Source: Candidatus Accumulibacter cognatus (lineage in GTDB: Bacteria > Pseudomonadota > Gammaproteobacteria > Burkholderiales > Rhodocyclaceae). Taken from it: a stretch of DNA of 64,000 nt. Location of the stretch: NCBI GenBank assembly GCA_013414765.1, contig CP058708.1, positions 4,087,553 through 4,151,552 of the forward strand. Direction: 5' to 3'. Positions 54,139 to 62,970 of the stretch are shown here, in pieces. A model generated the notes under the pieces. That model saw only the letters and a program-made list of their open reading frames with translations. It searched no databases and was not told the origin of the DNA. The translations under genes were made by a program, and so were the position numbers. Positions within the stretch are counted from its first letter, which is position 1; each line of letters starts with the position of its first letter.

Positions 54139-55011
54139 TCAGTTCATTCTGCCTGGATTGGCAACGAACAACTGCGGATCGACCATCGCCCCGTTGAGGA
54201 TCACGCTCCAGTGCAGATGTGGGCCAGTGGCGCGACCGCTCATTCCGGACAGGCCGAGTCGCTGTCCCTTGCCGACCGTCTCTCCAGTTTGCACATCGAT
54301 GCGCTCGAGGTGGCAGTACATGCTGATCAGACCGTTGCCGTGGTCGACAAACACGGTCTGGCCGTTGAAGAAATAATCACCGGTGGCGAGCACGATGCCA
54401 TGCGCGCTGGATTTGACGGTGCCGCCGCGCGGTGAGGCGATATCGAAGCCCGCGTGCGGCGAGCGCGCCTCGCCATTGAAGAAGCGACGCACCCCGAAGC
54501 GGCCGGTGAGGCGACCCGCCGCGGGCAGGACGAAGTCGGTGTCGGTATCGTCGGCATCGCGCCAATGGCGCTTGATGGCCTGGATGGCGGCGATTTCACC
54601 CTCGACGCGTGCCAGATCGCTGGCCGAGAGCTGCACCTTGCTGCTGTCCTTGAGCGTGATCCTTTGTGCCGGATAGTCCTTGTGATCGACTCTGAACTGT
54701 ACGCTGCGCGATTTTCCCTGTGCAGTCGCCTGCTCCATTTCATCCACCCGCAGCGCGTATGTCCCTGGGGGCGTGTCCAGCGCCAGGCCGACGACGCCGA
54801 CCCATTGACCGGCGTCGGCCGCGACCAGCACCGGCTGTTTGCCGAGCCAGGCGCGTGGCGGTCTGGCGCCAGCCGCGATCGGCCCAAGCGAAACCACTGC
54901 CACGCCGCCGGGGACGCTGGCTGCTCTGGGCAAGGCGGCGTGCGTGAGCGAGGGCAGCAGCAGGGGAAGCAAACATCGCAGACACAGGGCGACACGCTGG
55001 CAAAGCGGCAT
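54139..55011 (-). CDS. M23-family (LytM-type) periplasmic peptidase
   Basis: The 290-residue protein has a signal peptide (CLRCLLPLLLPSLTHAALP), an N-terminal beta domain and a C-terminal M23 domain with zinc ligands HAGFD, HLERID and GPHLHW. It is an endopeptidase on peptidoglycan cross-links or an activator-like LytM factor; the complete ligand set favours activity. ATG 55011 follows GGGGTG. Confidence 0.9.
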   Translation of the reverse strand: MPLCQRVALCLRCLLPLLLPSLTHAALPRAASVPGGVAVVSLGPIAAGARPPRAWLGKQPVLVAADAGQWVGVVGLALDTPPGTYALRVDEMEQATAQGKSRSVQFRVDHKDYPAQRITLKDSSKVQLSASDLARVEGEIAAIQAIKRHWRDADDTDTDFVLPAAGRLTGRFGVRRFFNGEARSPHAGFDIASPRGGTVKSSAHGIVLATGDYFFNGQTVFVDHGNGLISMYCHLERIDVQTGETVGKGQRLGLSGMSGRATGPHLHWSVILNGAMVDPQLFVANPGRMN

Positions 55012-55024
55012 GGCGTTCACCCCG

Positions 55025-55885
55025 CTACAGCGACGCAGCGCTGAAAGTGTCGCACTGGCGGACGTCGCCGCTCTCCATTCCCCGCCTGAACCAGCGCACA
55101 CGCTGTTCGGAAGTGCCGTGGGTGAAGGATTCCGGAACGATCTGGCCCTGCGTCTGGCGTTGCAGTCGGTCGTCGCCAATTGCCGCCGCCGCAGTCAGCG
55201 CCTGCTCGGTCTCGCCCGGTTCGAGGATCTTCTGCATGCTGTCGGCGCGATGGCCCCAGACGCCGGCAAAGCAGTCGGCTTGCAGTTCGAGCCGCACCGA
55301 CAGCGCATTGGCGGCAGAGCGGTTGCCGCTCTTCTGCTGTGCCGCGTGCACCTTGTCCGAAATGCCCAGCAGGTGCTGTACGTGATGACCGACTTCGTGG
55401 GCGATCACGTATGCCTGGGCAAACTCGCCGGGTGCGCGAAAACGTTCCCTGAGATCGCGGTAGAACGCCAGGTCGATGTAAACCTTCTGATCGGCCGGGC
55501 AATAAAAGGGGCCCATGGCAGACTTGCCGGTGCCGCATGCGGTTGGTGTAGCGCCGGTGAACAGCACCAGTTTCGGTTCCTGGTAACGGCGACCGGCCTC
55601 ACGAAAGACCGTCTGCCAGGTCGTTTCGGTACTGCCGAGCACCTTGGCGACAAAGCTCGCCATTTCATCGTTGACCGGCGGCTTCGCTGCAGGGCGTGCT
55701 GCGGACGAAGTGTGGTGGCTGCTGTTCGAAACCAATCCAAGGATCACCGTCGGGTCGATGCCGAAAAAATAGCCGGCGGCGATCGCAACCAGCAGCGTCC
55801 CGATACCGACGCTGCCGGCCCCGACGCCGCCACCCCCTCGCCGGTCCTCGACATTCTGACTTTCGCTCTGATCATCCAGGCGCAT
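55025..55885 (-). CDS. YpfJ-like neutral zinc metallopeptidase
   Basis: A 286-residue protein with a Gly-rich start (RRGGGGVGAGSVGIGTLL), one TM helix, then the conserved body: VLFTGATPTACGTGKSAMGP, YCPADQKVYIDLAFYRDL, the zinc site VIAHEVGHHVQ and LELQADCFAGVW with the third ligand. The cellular role of the family is not established. It ends 13 nt before the M23 gene start and is probably co-transcribed. Confidence 0.92.
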   Translation of the reverse strand: MRLDDQSESQNVEDRRGGGGVGAGSVGIGTLLVAIAAGYFFGIDPTVILGLVSNSSHHTSSAARPAAKPPVNDEMASFVAKVLGSTETTWQTVFREAGRRYQEPKLVLFTGATPTACGTGKSAMGPFYCPADQKVYIDLAFYRDLRERFRAPGEFAQAYVIAHEVGHHVQHLLGISDKVHAAQQKSGNRSAANALSVRLELQADCFAGVWGHRADSMQKILEPGETEQALTAAAAIGDDRLQRQTQGQIVPESFTHGTSEQRVRWFRRGMESGDVRQCDTFSAASL

Positions 55886-56041
55886 GGCTTATTCCCGCGA
55901 TACACATTGCAATGCCGCCGATGTTAACAGAACCTGGGCGGGATGACAGCACCGAAAGACACTTAAAAAATCAGGGTTGTATTTCCCGACGGGAAAGCCT
56001 ACAGTGGCTTCGCCAATGTCGGCAGCCACAAGGAGAAGCGT

Positions 56042-56173
56042 ATGGGGAAACTAACCGCCGGCCTGTTGGCCGTGGCGCTGGCGCTATCGAGTGCTCATGC
56101 GGTCGCCTGCTCGGCTGAAAAAGCCAAGGACGGGCAAACCGAAATGAGCACTCCTGCCAAACCCAAGACCTGA
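56042..56173 (+). CDS. 43-aa secreted peptide
   Basis: MGKLTAGLLAVALALSSAHA is a clean signal peptide; the mature 23 residues start VACSAEKAKDG and end AKPKT. AGGAG sits 7 nt before the ATG, so translation is likely. One Cys near the cleavage site could anchor or dimerise it. It is followed by a hairpin. Function unknown. Confidence 0.65.
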   Translation: MGKLTAGLLAVALALSSAHAVACSAEKAKDGQTEMSTPAKPKT

Positions 56174-56194
56174 CTTGTCGGTGTAAGCAACACG

Positions 56195-56224
56195 CGCGGC
56201 GCGTACCTCTGGTATCGCGCCGCG
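56195..56224. terminator. Strong hairpin after the 43-aa peptide gene
   Basis: CGCGGCGCGTACC pairs with GGTA-(T)-CGCGCCGCG around a TCT loop: 13 pairs with one bulged T. There is no long T-tract after it (TTGCGTTTC), so it may be a terminator, an mRNA stabiliser or an attenuator before rlmI. Confidence 0.5.
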
Positions 56225-56287
56225 TTGCGTTTCAGGTCATTACGTTTCAGCTCATTGTCGTCCGGCCACGGGCGAGAAATACTCAGC

Positions 56288-57478
56288 ATGGCTCAACTCA
56301 TTCTTCTGCCCGGCAAGGATCGCTCGCTTGCTCGTCGCCACCCCTGGATTTTCGCGGCTGCGGTCGATAAGCTCAGCGGTCGCGCACGACCGGGCGATAC
56401 CGTCGATGTCGTCACTGCCAATGGGCGTCCTCTGGCGAAAGCGGCGTGGAGCCCCGAGTCGAAGATTCGCGCCCGTGTGTGGACCTTCGACCCCGACGAG
56501 ATCGTCGACGATGCCTTCTTCAAACGCCATATCCAGGCTGCCGTCGAACGCCGCCAGCAGACACCGGATTTGCGCGGACAGGAAGGCCTGCGGCTGATCC
56601 ATGGCGAATCCGATGGTCTGCCGGGCCTGATTGCCGACCGCTACGGCGACACCATCGTGCTGCAACTGACGGCGACCGGCCCCGAGAAATGGCGGCAGGC
56701 GATCATCCATGCGCTGCAGCGTGCGACTGGCTGCGCGCGCATCTACGAGCGTTCTGATTCGCATGTACGCCGCCTCGAAGGGTTGCTGCCGGTGACCGGC
56801 TGGGTGTTCGGTGCAGAGCCCGCAGAAAGACTCTGCATCGTCGAGAACGGCGTGCGCATGCAGGTCGACGTCGTTGCCGGCCACAAGACCGGTTTCTATC
56901 TCGACCAGCGTGACAACCGCCTGCTGACGCGCACTCTGGCCGCCGACCGTGCGACGCTCAATTGTTTCTGTTACACCGGCGGGTTTTCGCTGCAGGCGCT
57001 TGCCGGCGGCGCCGGCAGCGTCCTTTCGATCGACTCGTCGGGGCCGGCTCTGGCGACGGCCATCGACAACCTGGCGCTCAACCCGCAGCTCGACGCGAAC
57101 CGGGCCGAGTGGCGCGAAGCTGACGTGTTCACCGAATTGCGCGCGCTGAAGAGCGCCGGGCGGCATTTCGACCTGATCATTCTCGACCCGCCCAAGTTCG
57201 CTCCCTCGGCGGCGCATGCCGAGCGCGCCGCACGCGCCTACCGGGACATCAATGCCTTCGCCTTCCGTCTGCTCAATCGCGGTGGCCTGCTGATGAGCTA
57301 CTCGTGTTCGGGGGGCATCAGCAGCGAGTACTTTCAGCGCATCGTCGCCGATGCCGCCCTCGATGCCGGTCGTGGCGCGCGCATCCTGCGCCGTCTCGCC
57401 GCGCCGCCGGATCATCCGGTGGCGTTGCATTTCAGCGAAGGCGAATATCTCAAGGGCCTGCTCTGCCAGGTCGATTGA
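56288..57478 (+). CDS. rlmI: 23S rRNA (cytosine-1962-C5)-methyltransferase family protein
   Basis: The 396-residue protein has an N-terminal PUA domain (SLARRHPWIFAAAVDKLSG), a linker with GESDGLPGLIADRYGD, SAM motif CFCYTGGFSLQAL, the DPPKFA motif and a catalytic-type Cys in SYSCSG. This is the RlmI/YccW pattern. ATG 56288 begins at the start of the PUA domain; the upstream in-frame start at 56225 overlaps the hairpin and is not protein-like. Confidence 0.9.
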   Translation: MAQLILLPGKDRSLARRHPWIFAAAVDKLSGRARPGDTVDVVTANGRPLAKAAWSPESKIRARVWTFDPDEIVDDAFFKRHIQAAVERRQQTPDLRGQEGLRLIHGESDGLPGLIADRYGDTIVLQLTATGPEKWRQAIIHALQRATGCARIYERSDSHVRRLEGLLPVTGWVFGAEPAERLCIVENGVRMQVDVVAGHKTGFYLDQRDNRLLTRTLAADRATLNCFCYTGGFSLQALAGGAGSVLSIDSSGPALATAIDNLALNPQLDANRAEWREADVFTELRALKSAGRHFDLIILDPPKFAPSAAHAERAARAYRDINAFAFRLLNRGGLLMSYSCSGGISSEYFQRIVADAALDAGRGARILRRLAAPPDHPVALHFSEGEYLKGLLCQVD

Positions 57479-57488
57479 GCCAGGCGCG

Positions 57489-58100
57489 CTAGCTTCCCCC
57501 CCAGATCTGCTTGACGCGCGCGTCGCGGCCGCAACCATGACGGTAATAGGTATAGCGGATCGGGTTTTTCCTGTAGTAGTCCTGGTGATACTCCTCGGCC
57601 GGGTAGAAGGGGGTGGCGGCGGCGATTTCGGTTTCGATGCGCGGCAGCCTGCCACTCGCCAGCAGGGCGTCACGGCTGCTTTCGGCGGCCTTGCGCTCGT
57701 CTTCGTTCTGCCAGTAGATGCCGCTGCGGTACTGCGTGCCGATGTCGCAGAACTGCCGGTTCTTGACGGTCGGATCGATGTGCCGCCAGAAATAGTCGAG
57801 GAGTTGTGGATAGCTGACCTTCTGTGGGTCATAGCTGACGCGGATGGCCTCGGTATGTCCGGTGTTGCCCGCACTGACCTGTTCGTAGCTCGGGTTGACG
57901 GTGTGGCCACCGGTATAGCCGGACTCGGCGCCGAGCACGCCCGGCAGTTTCTCGAAATCCGCCTCGATACACCAGAAGCAGCCGCCAGCAAAAATCGCCG
58001 TCCTGATCTCGGTTTTCTTGCCGGTCGGTGGGTCGGCAGCGCCGGCCCAGCCGCCCATCGCCAGCAGCCACAGCGCTGCCATGAGCAGGCGCGCGCTCAT
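57489..58100 (-). CDS. msrA: Peptide-methionine (S)-S-oxide reductase, exported
   Basis: 203 residues: signal peptide (LLMAALWLLAMGGWAGAA), catalytic GGCFWCIEADF, GYTGG, YDP and the EEYHQDYY block. It reduces methionine-S-sulfoxide; export implies repair of periplasmic proteins. ATG 58100 overlaps the msrB stop by 4 nt. Confidence 0.95.
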   Translation of the reverse strand: MSARLLMAALWLLAMGGWAGAADPPTGKKTEIRTAIFAGGCFWCIEADFEKLPGVLGAESGYTGGHTVNPSYEQVSAGNTGHTEAIRVSYDPQKVSYPQLLDYFWRHIDPTVKNRQFCDIGTQYRSGIYWQNEDERKAAESSRDALLASGRLPRIETEIAAATPFYPAEEYHQDYYRKNPIRYTYYRHGCGRDARVKQIWGGS

Positions 58101-58609
58101 GTCCGCAACGCCGGCAGCGGATCGGCGCGCGGCACGAACTGCAGGGCCACGCCGTTGTTGCAATAGCGCTTGCCGGTGGGCTTGGGACCGTCGTTGAAAA
58201 CGTGCCCCTGATGACCGCTGCAGCGGGCGCAGTGGTACTCGGTGCGCGGATAGATGAGTTTGAAGTCGGTCCTGGTGGCCACCGCTTCCGGCAGGGGCTG
58301 CCAGAAGCTGGGCCAGCCGGTACCGCTCTCGTATTTTGCAGAGCTGTCGAAGAGCGGCAGGTAGCAGGCGGCACAGATGAAGGTGCCGTCGCGTTTTTCC
58401 TGGTTCAGCGGGCTCGTTCCAGGGCGTTCGGTATCTTCCTCGAAGAGCACGCGATAAGCGGGCAGCGGCAGCAGGGTGGCCCATTCGGCTTGCGATTTCC
58501 GCAGTTTATTGCCAGCGGCCTCGCTAGCCCAGACCGGGCCAGGGGCGGCTACCGGCAGGATGAAGGCGGAGATGCCACCCAGCCATTTCAGTGATTGACG
58601 ACGATCCAT
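58097..58609 (-). CDS. msrB: Peptide-methionine (R)-S-oxide reductase, exported
   Basis: 170 residues: a Tat-like signal (DRRQSLKWLGGISAFILP), zinc CxxC pairs CAAC and CARC, GTGWPSFW and catalytic RYCNNG. It forms an msrBA operon with complementary stereochemistry. A twin-arginine-type leader fits a protein that binds zinc before export. Confidence 0.95.
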   Translation of the reverse strand: MDRRQSLKWLGGISAFILPVAAPGPVWASEAAGNKLRKSQAEWATLLPLPAYRVLFEEDTERPGTSPLNQEKRDGTFICAACYLPLFDSSAKYESGTGWPSFWQPLPEAVATRTDFKLIYPRTEYHCARCSGHQGHVFNDGPKPTGKRYCNNGVALQFVPRADPLPALRT

Positions 58610-58911
58610 GATGTTCTCCAGTACAAACGGTTTGCGAATTCCCGCTGGCCAGGCTCAGTCGGGCATCAGTAACATTCGGCCGAAAAGCGCCGTGTCAGTT
58701 CCCCCAGGCCAGCGACCCGCCGGCGGACGCCTGATCTGGCGGGGCAGGGTAGGGCATCGAGGCTTTTCCTGGCGAAGGTTTGCTGTATGGTCGTTGGCAG
58801 GAAAAGAAACCTTACGTCCTTCTTCGCATCTCCACTCCTTGCCCTGGGAGTGGCTCCCGACATTCTCAACGGTGTAGCCTCCATGGGCAGGCTGTGATTA
58901 AATTCGCAGCC
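58610..58911. other. Divergent intergenic region between msrBA and the Fur-family gene
   Basis: About 300 bp without a gene. A weak inverted repeat GGCTG-N12-CAGCC (58890-58911), with an AT-rich centre, ends one base before the Fur-family ATG and might be an autoregulatory site; the match to known Fur or Zur boxes is poor. Confidence 0.35.
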
Positions 58912-59367
58912 ATGATGCTGACCCATGCCACCCCTGTCGAAACCGCGGCAGAAGCGGAAACCGCCGTCCTGCTGATTCGCCGCACGGGCGCGCGCGCCAC
59001 CCCGGCGCGGGTACGGGTCCTGCAACTGCTGCGCTCTGCGCCGGCGGCGCTGACCCATCACCAGATCGAGCAGGCGCTCGGTGATCTGGCCATCGATCGG
59101 GTGACGCTCTACCGGGTGCTCGACTGGCTGGTCGAGAGCGGAATCGCGCACCGCACGACCGATGCACAGCGGACCTTCCGCTATTCGCTCGCTGCCGTCG
59201 GTGAGCATGCCGCACATACCCATTTCCGTTGCGAAAACTGCGGGCGGGTGTTCTGCCTCGACGCGGCTCCGCCGGTGCCACCCAGCCTGCCGGAAGGCTT
59301 CTGTCTGTCGCGCATCGAACTCGATCTGTGTGGCCGCTGTGCCGAATGTGCCGGCGAACGCCGATGA
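58912..59367 (+). CDS. Fur-family metalloregulator (Zur-like)
   Basis: 151 residues: winged helix (TGARATPARVRVLQLLRSA, DRVTLYRVLDWLVESGI) and a metal region with HTHFRCENCGRVFCLD and CGRCAEC, the two CxxC pairs of a structural zinc site. Zinc- rather than iron-sensing is suggested by the CxxC count and the C-terminus, but the regulon is unknown. ATGs at 58912 and 58915 are both possible. Confidence 0.9.
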   Translation: MMLTHATPVETAAEAETAVLLIRRTGARATPARVRVLQLLRSAPAALTHHQIEQALGDLAIDRVTLYRVLDWLVESGIAHRTTDAQRTFRYSLAAVGEHAAHTHFRCENCGRVFCLDAAPPVPPSLPEGFCLSRIELDLCGRCAECAGERR

Positions 59368-59386
59368 ACCCTGTCGCCTCCCTTCG

Positions 59387-59968
59387 ATGTTTCCAGGCGA
59401 ATTCACGCTGACCCTGCGCCGCCATCCGGCAACCCCTGCCCCGGTGGTGCGCACGATCGAAGTGCATGCGGCGCGTGCCGCCGATGGAGGCATTGCGCTG
59501 GCCTACTGCCTGCGCGGCGACCTGGCCCGCCTGCGGATTCCGGCGCCACGGCCACCCGAGCCTGCCGATGGACTCTGGGAGCACACCTGTTTCGAGGCCT
59601 TTGTCGGCGTCCTTGGCGAGGCCGGCTACCACGAGTTCAACTTTTCGCCGTCGGGTCAATGGGCAGCGTATGCGTTTTCCGGCTACCGCCAGCGCGACGA
59701 CAGCCGGACCCTGCTGGTACCGCCGCAGATCACCGCCAGGCTGTTCGCCGGCCGGCTGGAACTCGAAGCCGTCATGGCTGCCGCCGTACTGCCGCCGCGA
59801 GCCGCCACGGCAACGCTGCAGATCGGTCTGTCCGCGGTTGTCGAAGCCGCCGACATCATCGACGGCAGCCATAGCTACTGGGCCCTGCATCATCCGGCAG
59901 CCTTGCCCGATTTTCACCACCGCGACTGTTTCGCCCTCGAACTGGCGCCAGCGCACGAGTCAAGCTGA
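59387..59968 (+). CDS. DOMON-like domain protein
   Basis: 193 residues, a single beta-sandwich similar to type-9 carbohydrate-binding modules: LWEHTCFEAFVG, YHEFNFSPSGQWAAYAF and SGYRQRDD. No signal peptide is seen. It lies 11 nt before the NamZ-family gene, so the two are probably co-transcribed and act in cell-wall sugar handling. Ligand unknown. Confidence 0.85.
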   Translation: MFPGEFTLTLRRHPATPAPVVRTIEVHAARAADGGIALAYCLRGDLARLRIPAPRPPEPADGLWEHTCFEAFVGVLGEAGYHEFNFSPSGQWAAYAFSGYRQRDDSRTLLVPPQITARLFAGRLELEAVMAAAVLPPRAATATLQIGLSAVVEAADIIDGSHSYWALHHPAALPDFHHRDCFALELAPAHESS

Positions 59969-59979
59969 AGGAATCCAGA

Positions 59980-61191
59980 ATGCCCGCCCTGCAGTTCGGA
60001 CTCGATCGTCTGCTCACCGACCCGGCCCTGCGCCGGCCCCTGCACGGCCGTCGGCTGGCCCTGCTGGCGCATCCGGCGTCGGTCAGCGCCGATCTGAGGC
60101 ATGCCCTCGACGCCCTGGCCGCCTTGCCCGATCTGCAGCTCACCGCAGCCTTCGGCCCGCAGCATGGCTTGCGCGGCGACAAGCAGGACAATATGGTCGA
60201 GTCGCCGGAGTTTCTCGACCCGCTGCACCACATTCCGGTGTTCAGCCTGTACGGCGCCGTGCGTCGGCCGACACCGGCGATGATGGCGACTTTCGACGTG
60301 CTGCTGGTCGACCTGCAGGACCTCGGCTGCCGCATCTATACCTTCATCACCACCTTGCGCTACGTGCTCGAAGCTGCTGCCGAACACGGCAAGGCGGTAT
60401 GGATTCTCGATCGCCCGAATCCGGCGGGACGTCCTATCGAGGGACTGCTGTTGCGTCCCGGCTGGGAGAGCTTCGTCGGCGCCGGGCCACTGCCGATGCG
60501 GCATGGTCTGACGATGGGCGAACTCGCCGGCTGGTTCATCCGCCGCCTCGCGCTCGACCTGGACTGGACGCTGGTCCCCATGCAGGGCTGGCTCCCCGAA
60601 GCGGCGCCCGGCTACGGCTGGCCACTCGGCGAGCGCTGCTGGATCAACCCCAGCCCGAACGCCCCGAACCTGTCGATGGCGCGTTGCTACGCCGGCACGG
60701 TGATGCTCGAAGGCAGTACGCTCTCCGAAGGCCGTGGCACGACGCGTCCGCTGGAGCTTTTTGGCGCGCCGGACATCGATGCGCGCCAGTTGCTGCTGAC
60801 CATGGAGGCTCTCGCAGGGCACTGGCTGCAGGGCTGCCGACTGCGCGAATGCTGGTTCGAACCGACTTTCCACAAACACGCCGGGCAGCTCTGCCACGGC
60901 GTGCAGATCCATGTCGACGATGGCGGCTACCGACACGCCAGTTTCCGCCCCTGGCGCCTGCAGAGCCTGGCTTTCAAGGCGTTGCGGCGATTGCAGCCGG
61001 ACTATCTGCTGTGGCGCGATTTTGCCTACGAATACGAATTCGATCGCCTGGCCATCGACCTGATCAACGGTTCGCCCTTGCTGCGCGAGTGGGTCGATGA
61101 CCCGGCCGCGACGCCGGCCGACCTGGATGCCCTCTGCCGCAGCGACGAGGAGGCCTGGGCGCAGGCGCGTCAGGAATTCCTGCGGTATTGA
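59980..61191 (+). CDS. NamZ-family (DUF1343) exo-beta-N-acetylmuramidase
   Basis: The 403-residue protein has the family blocks LLAHPASV, FGPQHGLRGDKQDNM, LLVDLQDLGCRIYTFI, LDRPNPAGR, WINPSPNAPN and EGRGTTRPLELFG. NamZ releases terminal MurNAc during peptidoglycan recycling; the Gln-Asp in DLQDLG fits the active-site region. No clear signal peptide, so it may act in the cytoplasm or use a non-classical route. Confidence 0.88.
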   Translation: MPALQFGLDRLLTDPALRRPLHGRRLALLAHPASVSADLRHALDALAALPDLQLTAAFGPQHGLRGDKQDNMVESPEFLDPLHHIPVFSLYGAVRRPTPAMMATFDVLLVDLQDLGCRIYTFITTLRYVLEAAAEHGKAVWILDRPNPAGRPIEGLLLRPGWESFVGAGPLPMRHGLTMGELAGWFIRRLALDLDWTLVPMQGWLPEAAPGYGWPLGERCWINPSPNAPNLSMARCYAGTVMLEGSTLSEGRGTTRPLELFGAPDIDARQLLLTMEALAGHWLQGCRLRECWFEPTFHKHAGQLCHGVQIHVDDGGYRHASFRPWRLQSLAFKALRRLQPDYLLWRDFAYEYEFDRLAIDLINGSPLLREWVDDPAATPADLDALCRSDEEAWAQARQEFLRY

Positions 61192-61401
61192 ACCGCTCGG
61201 CGACTGTTGATGCGTCCGGAACGACCGGCGCGCACGGTCGGCCAGGCGGTCCGGCGCAGCTCGCCAAAGCGGAGCAGATGACCTTTCACGGCGCGGTGAT
61301 CTTTCGATGAGGACTCCGGGATGAGGGCTGCCTATCATCAGCCGGGCGAGTCCGCTGCGCGGGCTCGTTCCCCCCGGCCACATCCTGACAGGAGAACCCT
61401 C

Positions 61402-62211
61402 ATGTACCATACGCATTGCACCATGGCCCGCTTCAGCGTCGCTGCCGCCGCGCTCGCCCTCTGCACCACGGCCGGCGCGGCGCCTCTCAACGTCACCGTG
61501 AAAGTCGAAAACCTGGCGCCGACCAACAGCATCAGCTTCGCCCCGCTGCATTTTGGCTTCAACAATGGCAGCTTCGACGCTTTCGACAACGGCGCGGTGG
61601 CCACGGCGCCGATCATCTCGGTCGCCGAAGGCGGCAGCGGCTCGGCCTGGCAACCGGCATTCGCGGCCGCTGATCCGACGGCGACGCGCGGCACGATCGG
61701 CGGCCTGCTGCAGCCAGGGGAAAGCCGCAGCAGCAGTTTCCTGGTCGATCCTCTGCTGAACCCCTTCTTCACCTTTGCTGCGATGGTCGTGCCGAGCAAC
61801 GACTTTTTCATCGGCAACGATTCGCCGACCCGTTTCCGCTTGTTCGACGCCGCCGGCCATCTCCTGATCGCCTCGATCGGCCAGAAGGCCCGCGACCTCT
61901 GGGACGCCGGCTCCGAGCTGTTCGATCCGGCGGCGTCGGCCTTCGTCGGCAATAATGACCTGCGCACGCCGCAGAACGGCGTCGTCCGCTTCGACTTCGC
62001 CGAGCTTGCGGGTTTCAACGGATTGACGACGGGTGCCGGCTATGTGTTCGACAGCGCGCTCGCCGCCGATTCCGATGTCTATCGAATCACCTTCGCGGTC
62101 GTCCCCGAGCCCGGAACCGCTGCGCTGATCGCCGTCGGTCTGTTCGCCGTCGCGGGGGTTTCCCGTCGGCGCCGCGGCCAGTCGTCTGCGTCCGCGCTCG
62201 CGCCGGCGTGA
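61402..62211 (+). CDS. Spondin-domain PEP-CTERM protein
   Basis: ATG 61402 follows AGGAGAA. A signal peptide is followed by a spondin-like domain (VTVKVENLAPTNSISFAPLH, AMVVPSNDFFIGND, LFDAAGHL) and the sorting signal VPEPGTAALIAVGLFAVAG with RRRR. It is a surface or matrix protein handled by exosortase. A weak GG-N10-GC pair occurs near 61345-61360 but is not convincing. The Ala-rich tail after the RRRR (SSASALAPA) is slightly longer than usual. Confidence 0.9.
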   Translation: MYHTHCTMARFSVAAAALALCTTAGAAPLNVTVKVENLAPTNSISFAPLHFGFNNGSFDAFDNGAVATAPIISVAEGGSGSAWQPAFAAADPTATRGTIGGLLQPGESRSSSFLVDPLLNPFFTFAAMVVPSNDFFIGNDSPTRFRLFDAAGHLLIASIGQKARDLWDAGSELFDPAASAFVGNNDLRTPQNGVVRFDFAELAGFNGLTTGAGYVFDSALAADSDVYRITFAVVPEPGTAALIAVGLFAVAGVSRRRRGQSSASALAPA

Positions 62212-62278
62212 AACCGGGCATCGTCCTTCCGTCGCCGGACATTCGCTGGCGCCGCTCCCGCGCCTTGCCGTTCGCCCG

Positions 62279-62970
62279 GTGAACGAGCAACTGCTGCTGG
62301 TCGAGGACGACGACGCGATCGCCGCCGCGCTGCGTCTGCACCTCGAAGAGGCCGGCTATCGCCTGCATCGCGAGTCCGACGGCTTGCAGGCGATGGCGGC
62401 GATCGATCGCCAGCGCTGGGACATGGTCCTGCTCGACCTGATGCTGCCCGGCGCCGACGGTTGGGACGTCTGCCGTCACCTGCGGGCGCAGCACGCGGAT
62501 GTGCCGGTGATCATGCTCAGCGCCCGTTCGGCCGAGGCGCACCGCTCGAACTCGGGGCCGACGATTACCTCGCCAAGCCGTTCTCGATGCTCGAACTGGT
62601 GGCGCGCGTGCGGGCACTCCTGCGACGCATCGAGCAATTGCGTTCGTCGCCGGCGCCGGCATCGGAATTGCGCTTTGGACCCTTCCGGCTCGATACCCTT
62701 CGCCGCGAGCTGCTGCGTGGCGCCGAGACCGTTCCACTGACCCTGCGTGAATTCGACCTGCTGTACTTCCTGGTGCGTCATCCGGGCCGGGCCTTCAGTC
62801 GCGGCGAACTCCTGCAGCGCGTCTGGGGCGCGGCTTTCGACGGTTACGAACACACCGTGAATTCGCATATCAACCGCCTGCGGACCAAGATCGAAGAGGA
62901 CCCGCGCGACCCGCGCCGGATCGTCACCGTCTGGGGCGTCGGCTACCGCTTTGAAGAGACGCCCGCGTGA
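62279..62970 (+). pseudogene. OmpR-family response regulator, frameshifted
   Basis: From GTG 62279 the frame gives a receiver domain (LLLVEDDDAI, phospho-Asp in LLDLMLPG, VIMLSARSAEAHR), then derails. A second frame resumes with LELGADDYLAKPFSMLELV and the winged-helix output domain (LTLREFDLLYFLVRH ... VWGVGYRF) to 62970. A loss of 3n+1 bases just after the AHR codons (near 62549) explains it; about 3 residues are missing too. It is followed, with a 4-nt overlap, by its sensor kinase. Mutation or assembly error. Confidence 0.85.

Noticed and set aside
58890-58911. Possible Fur/Zur box before the Fur-family gene
   Set aside because: Only 5-bp arms with a 12-nt spacer; poor match to known boxes, so left only as a note.
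61345-61360. Sigma-54-like GG-N10-GC before the spondin PEP-CTERM gene
   Set aside because: The flanks do not match TGGCACG/TTGC and such pairs occur by chance in GC-rich DNA.
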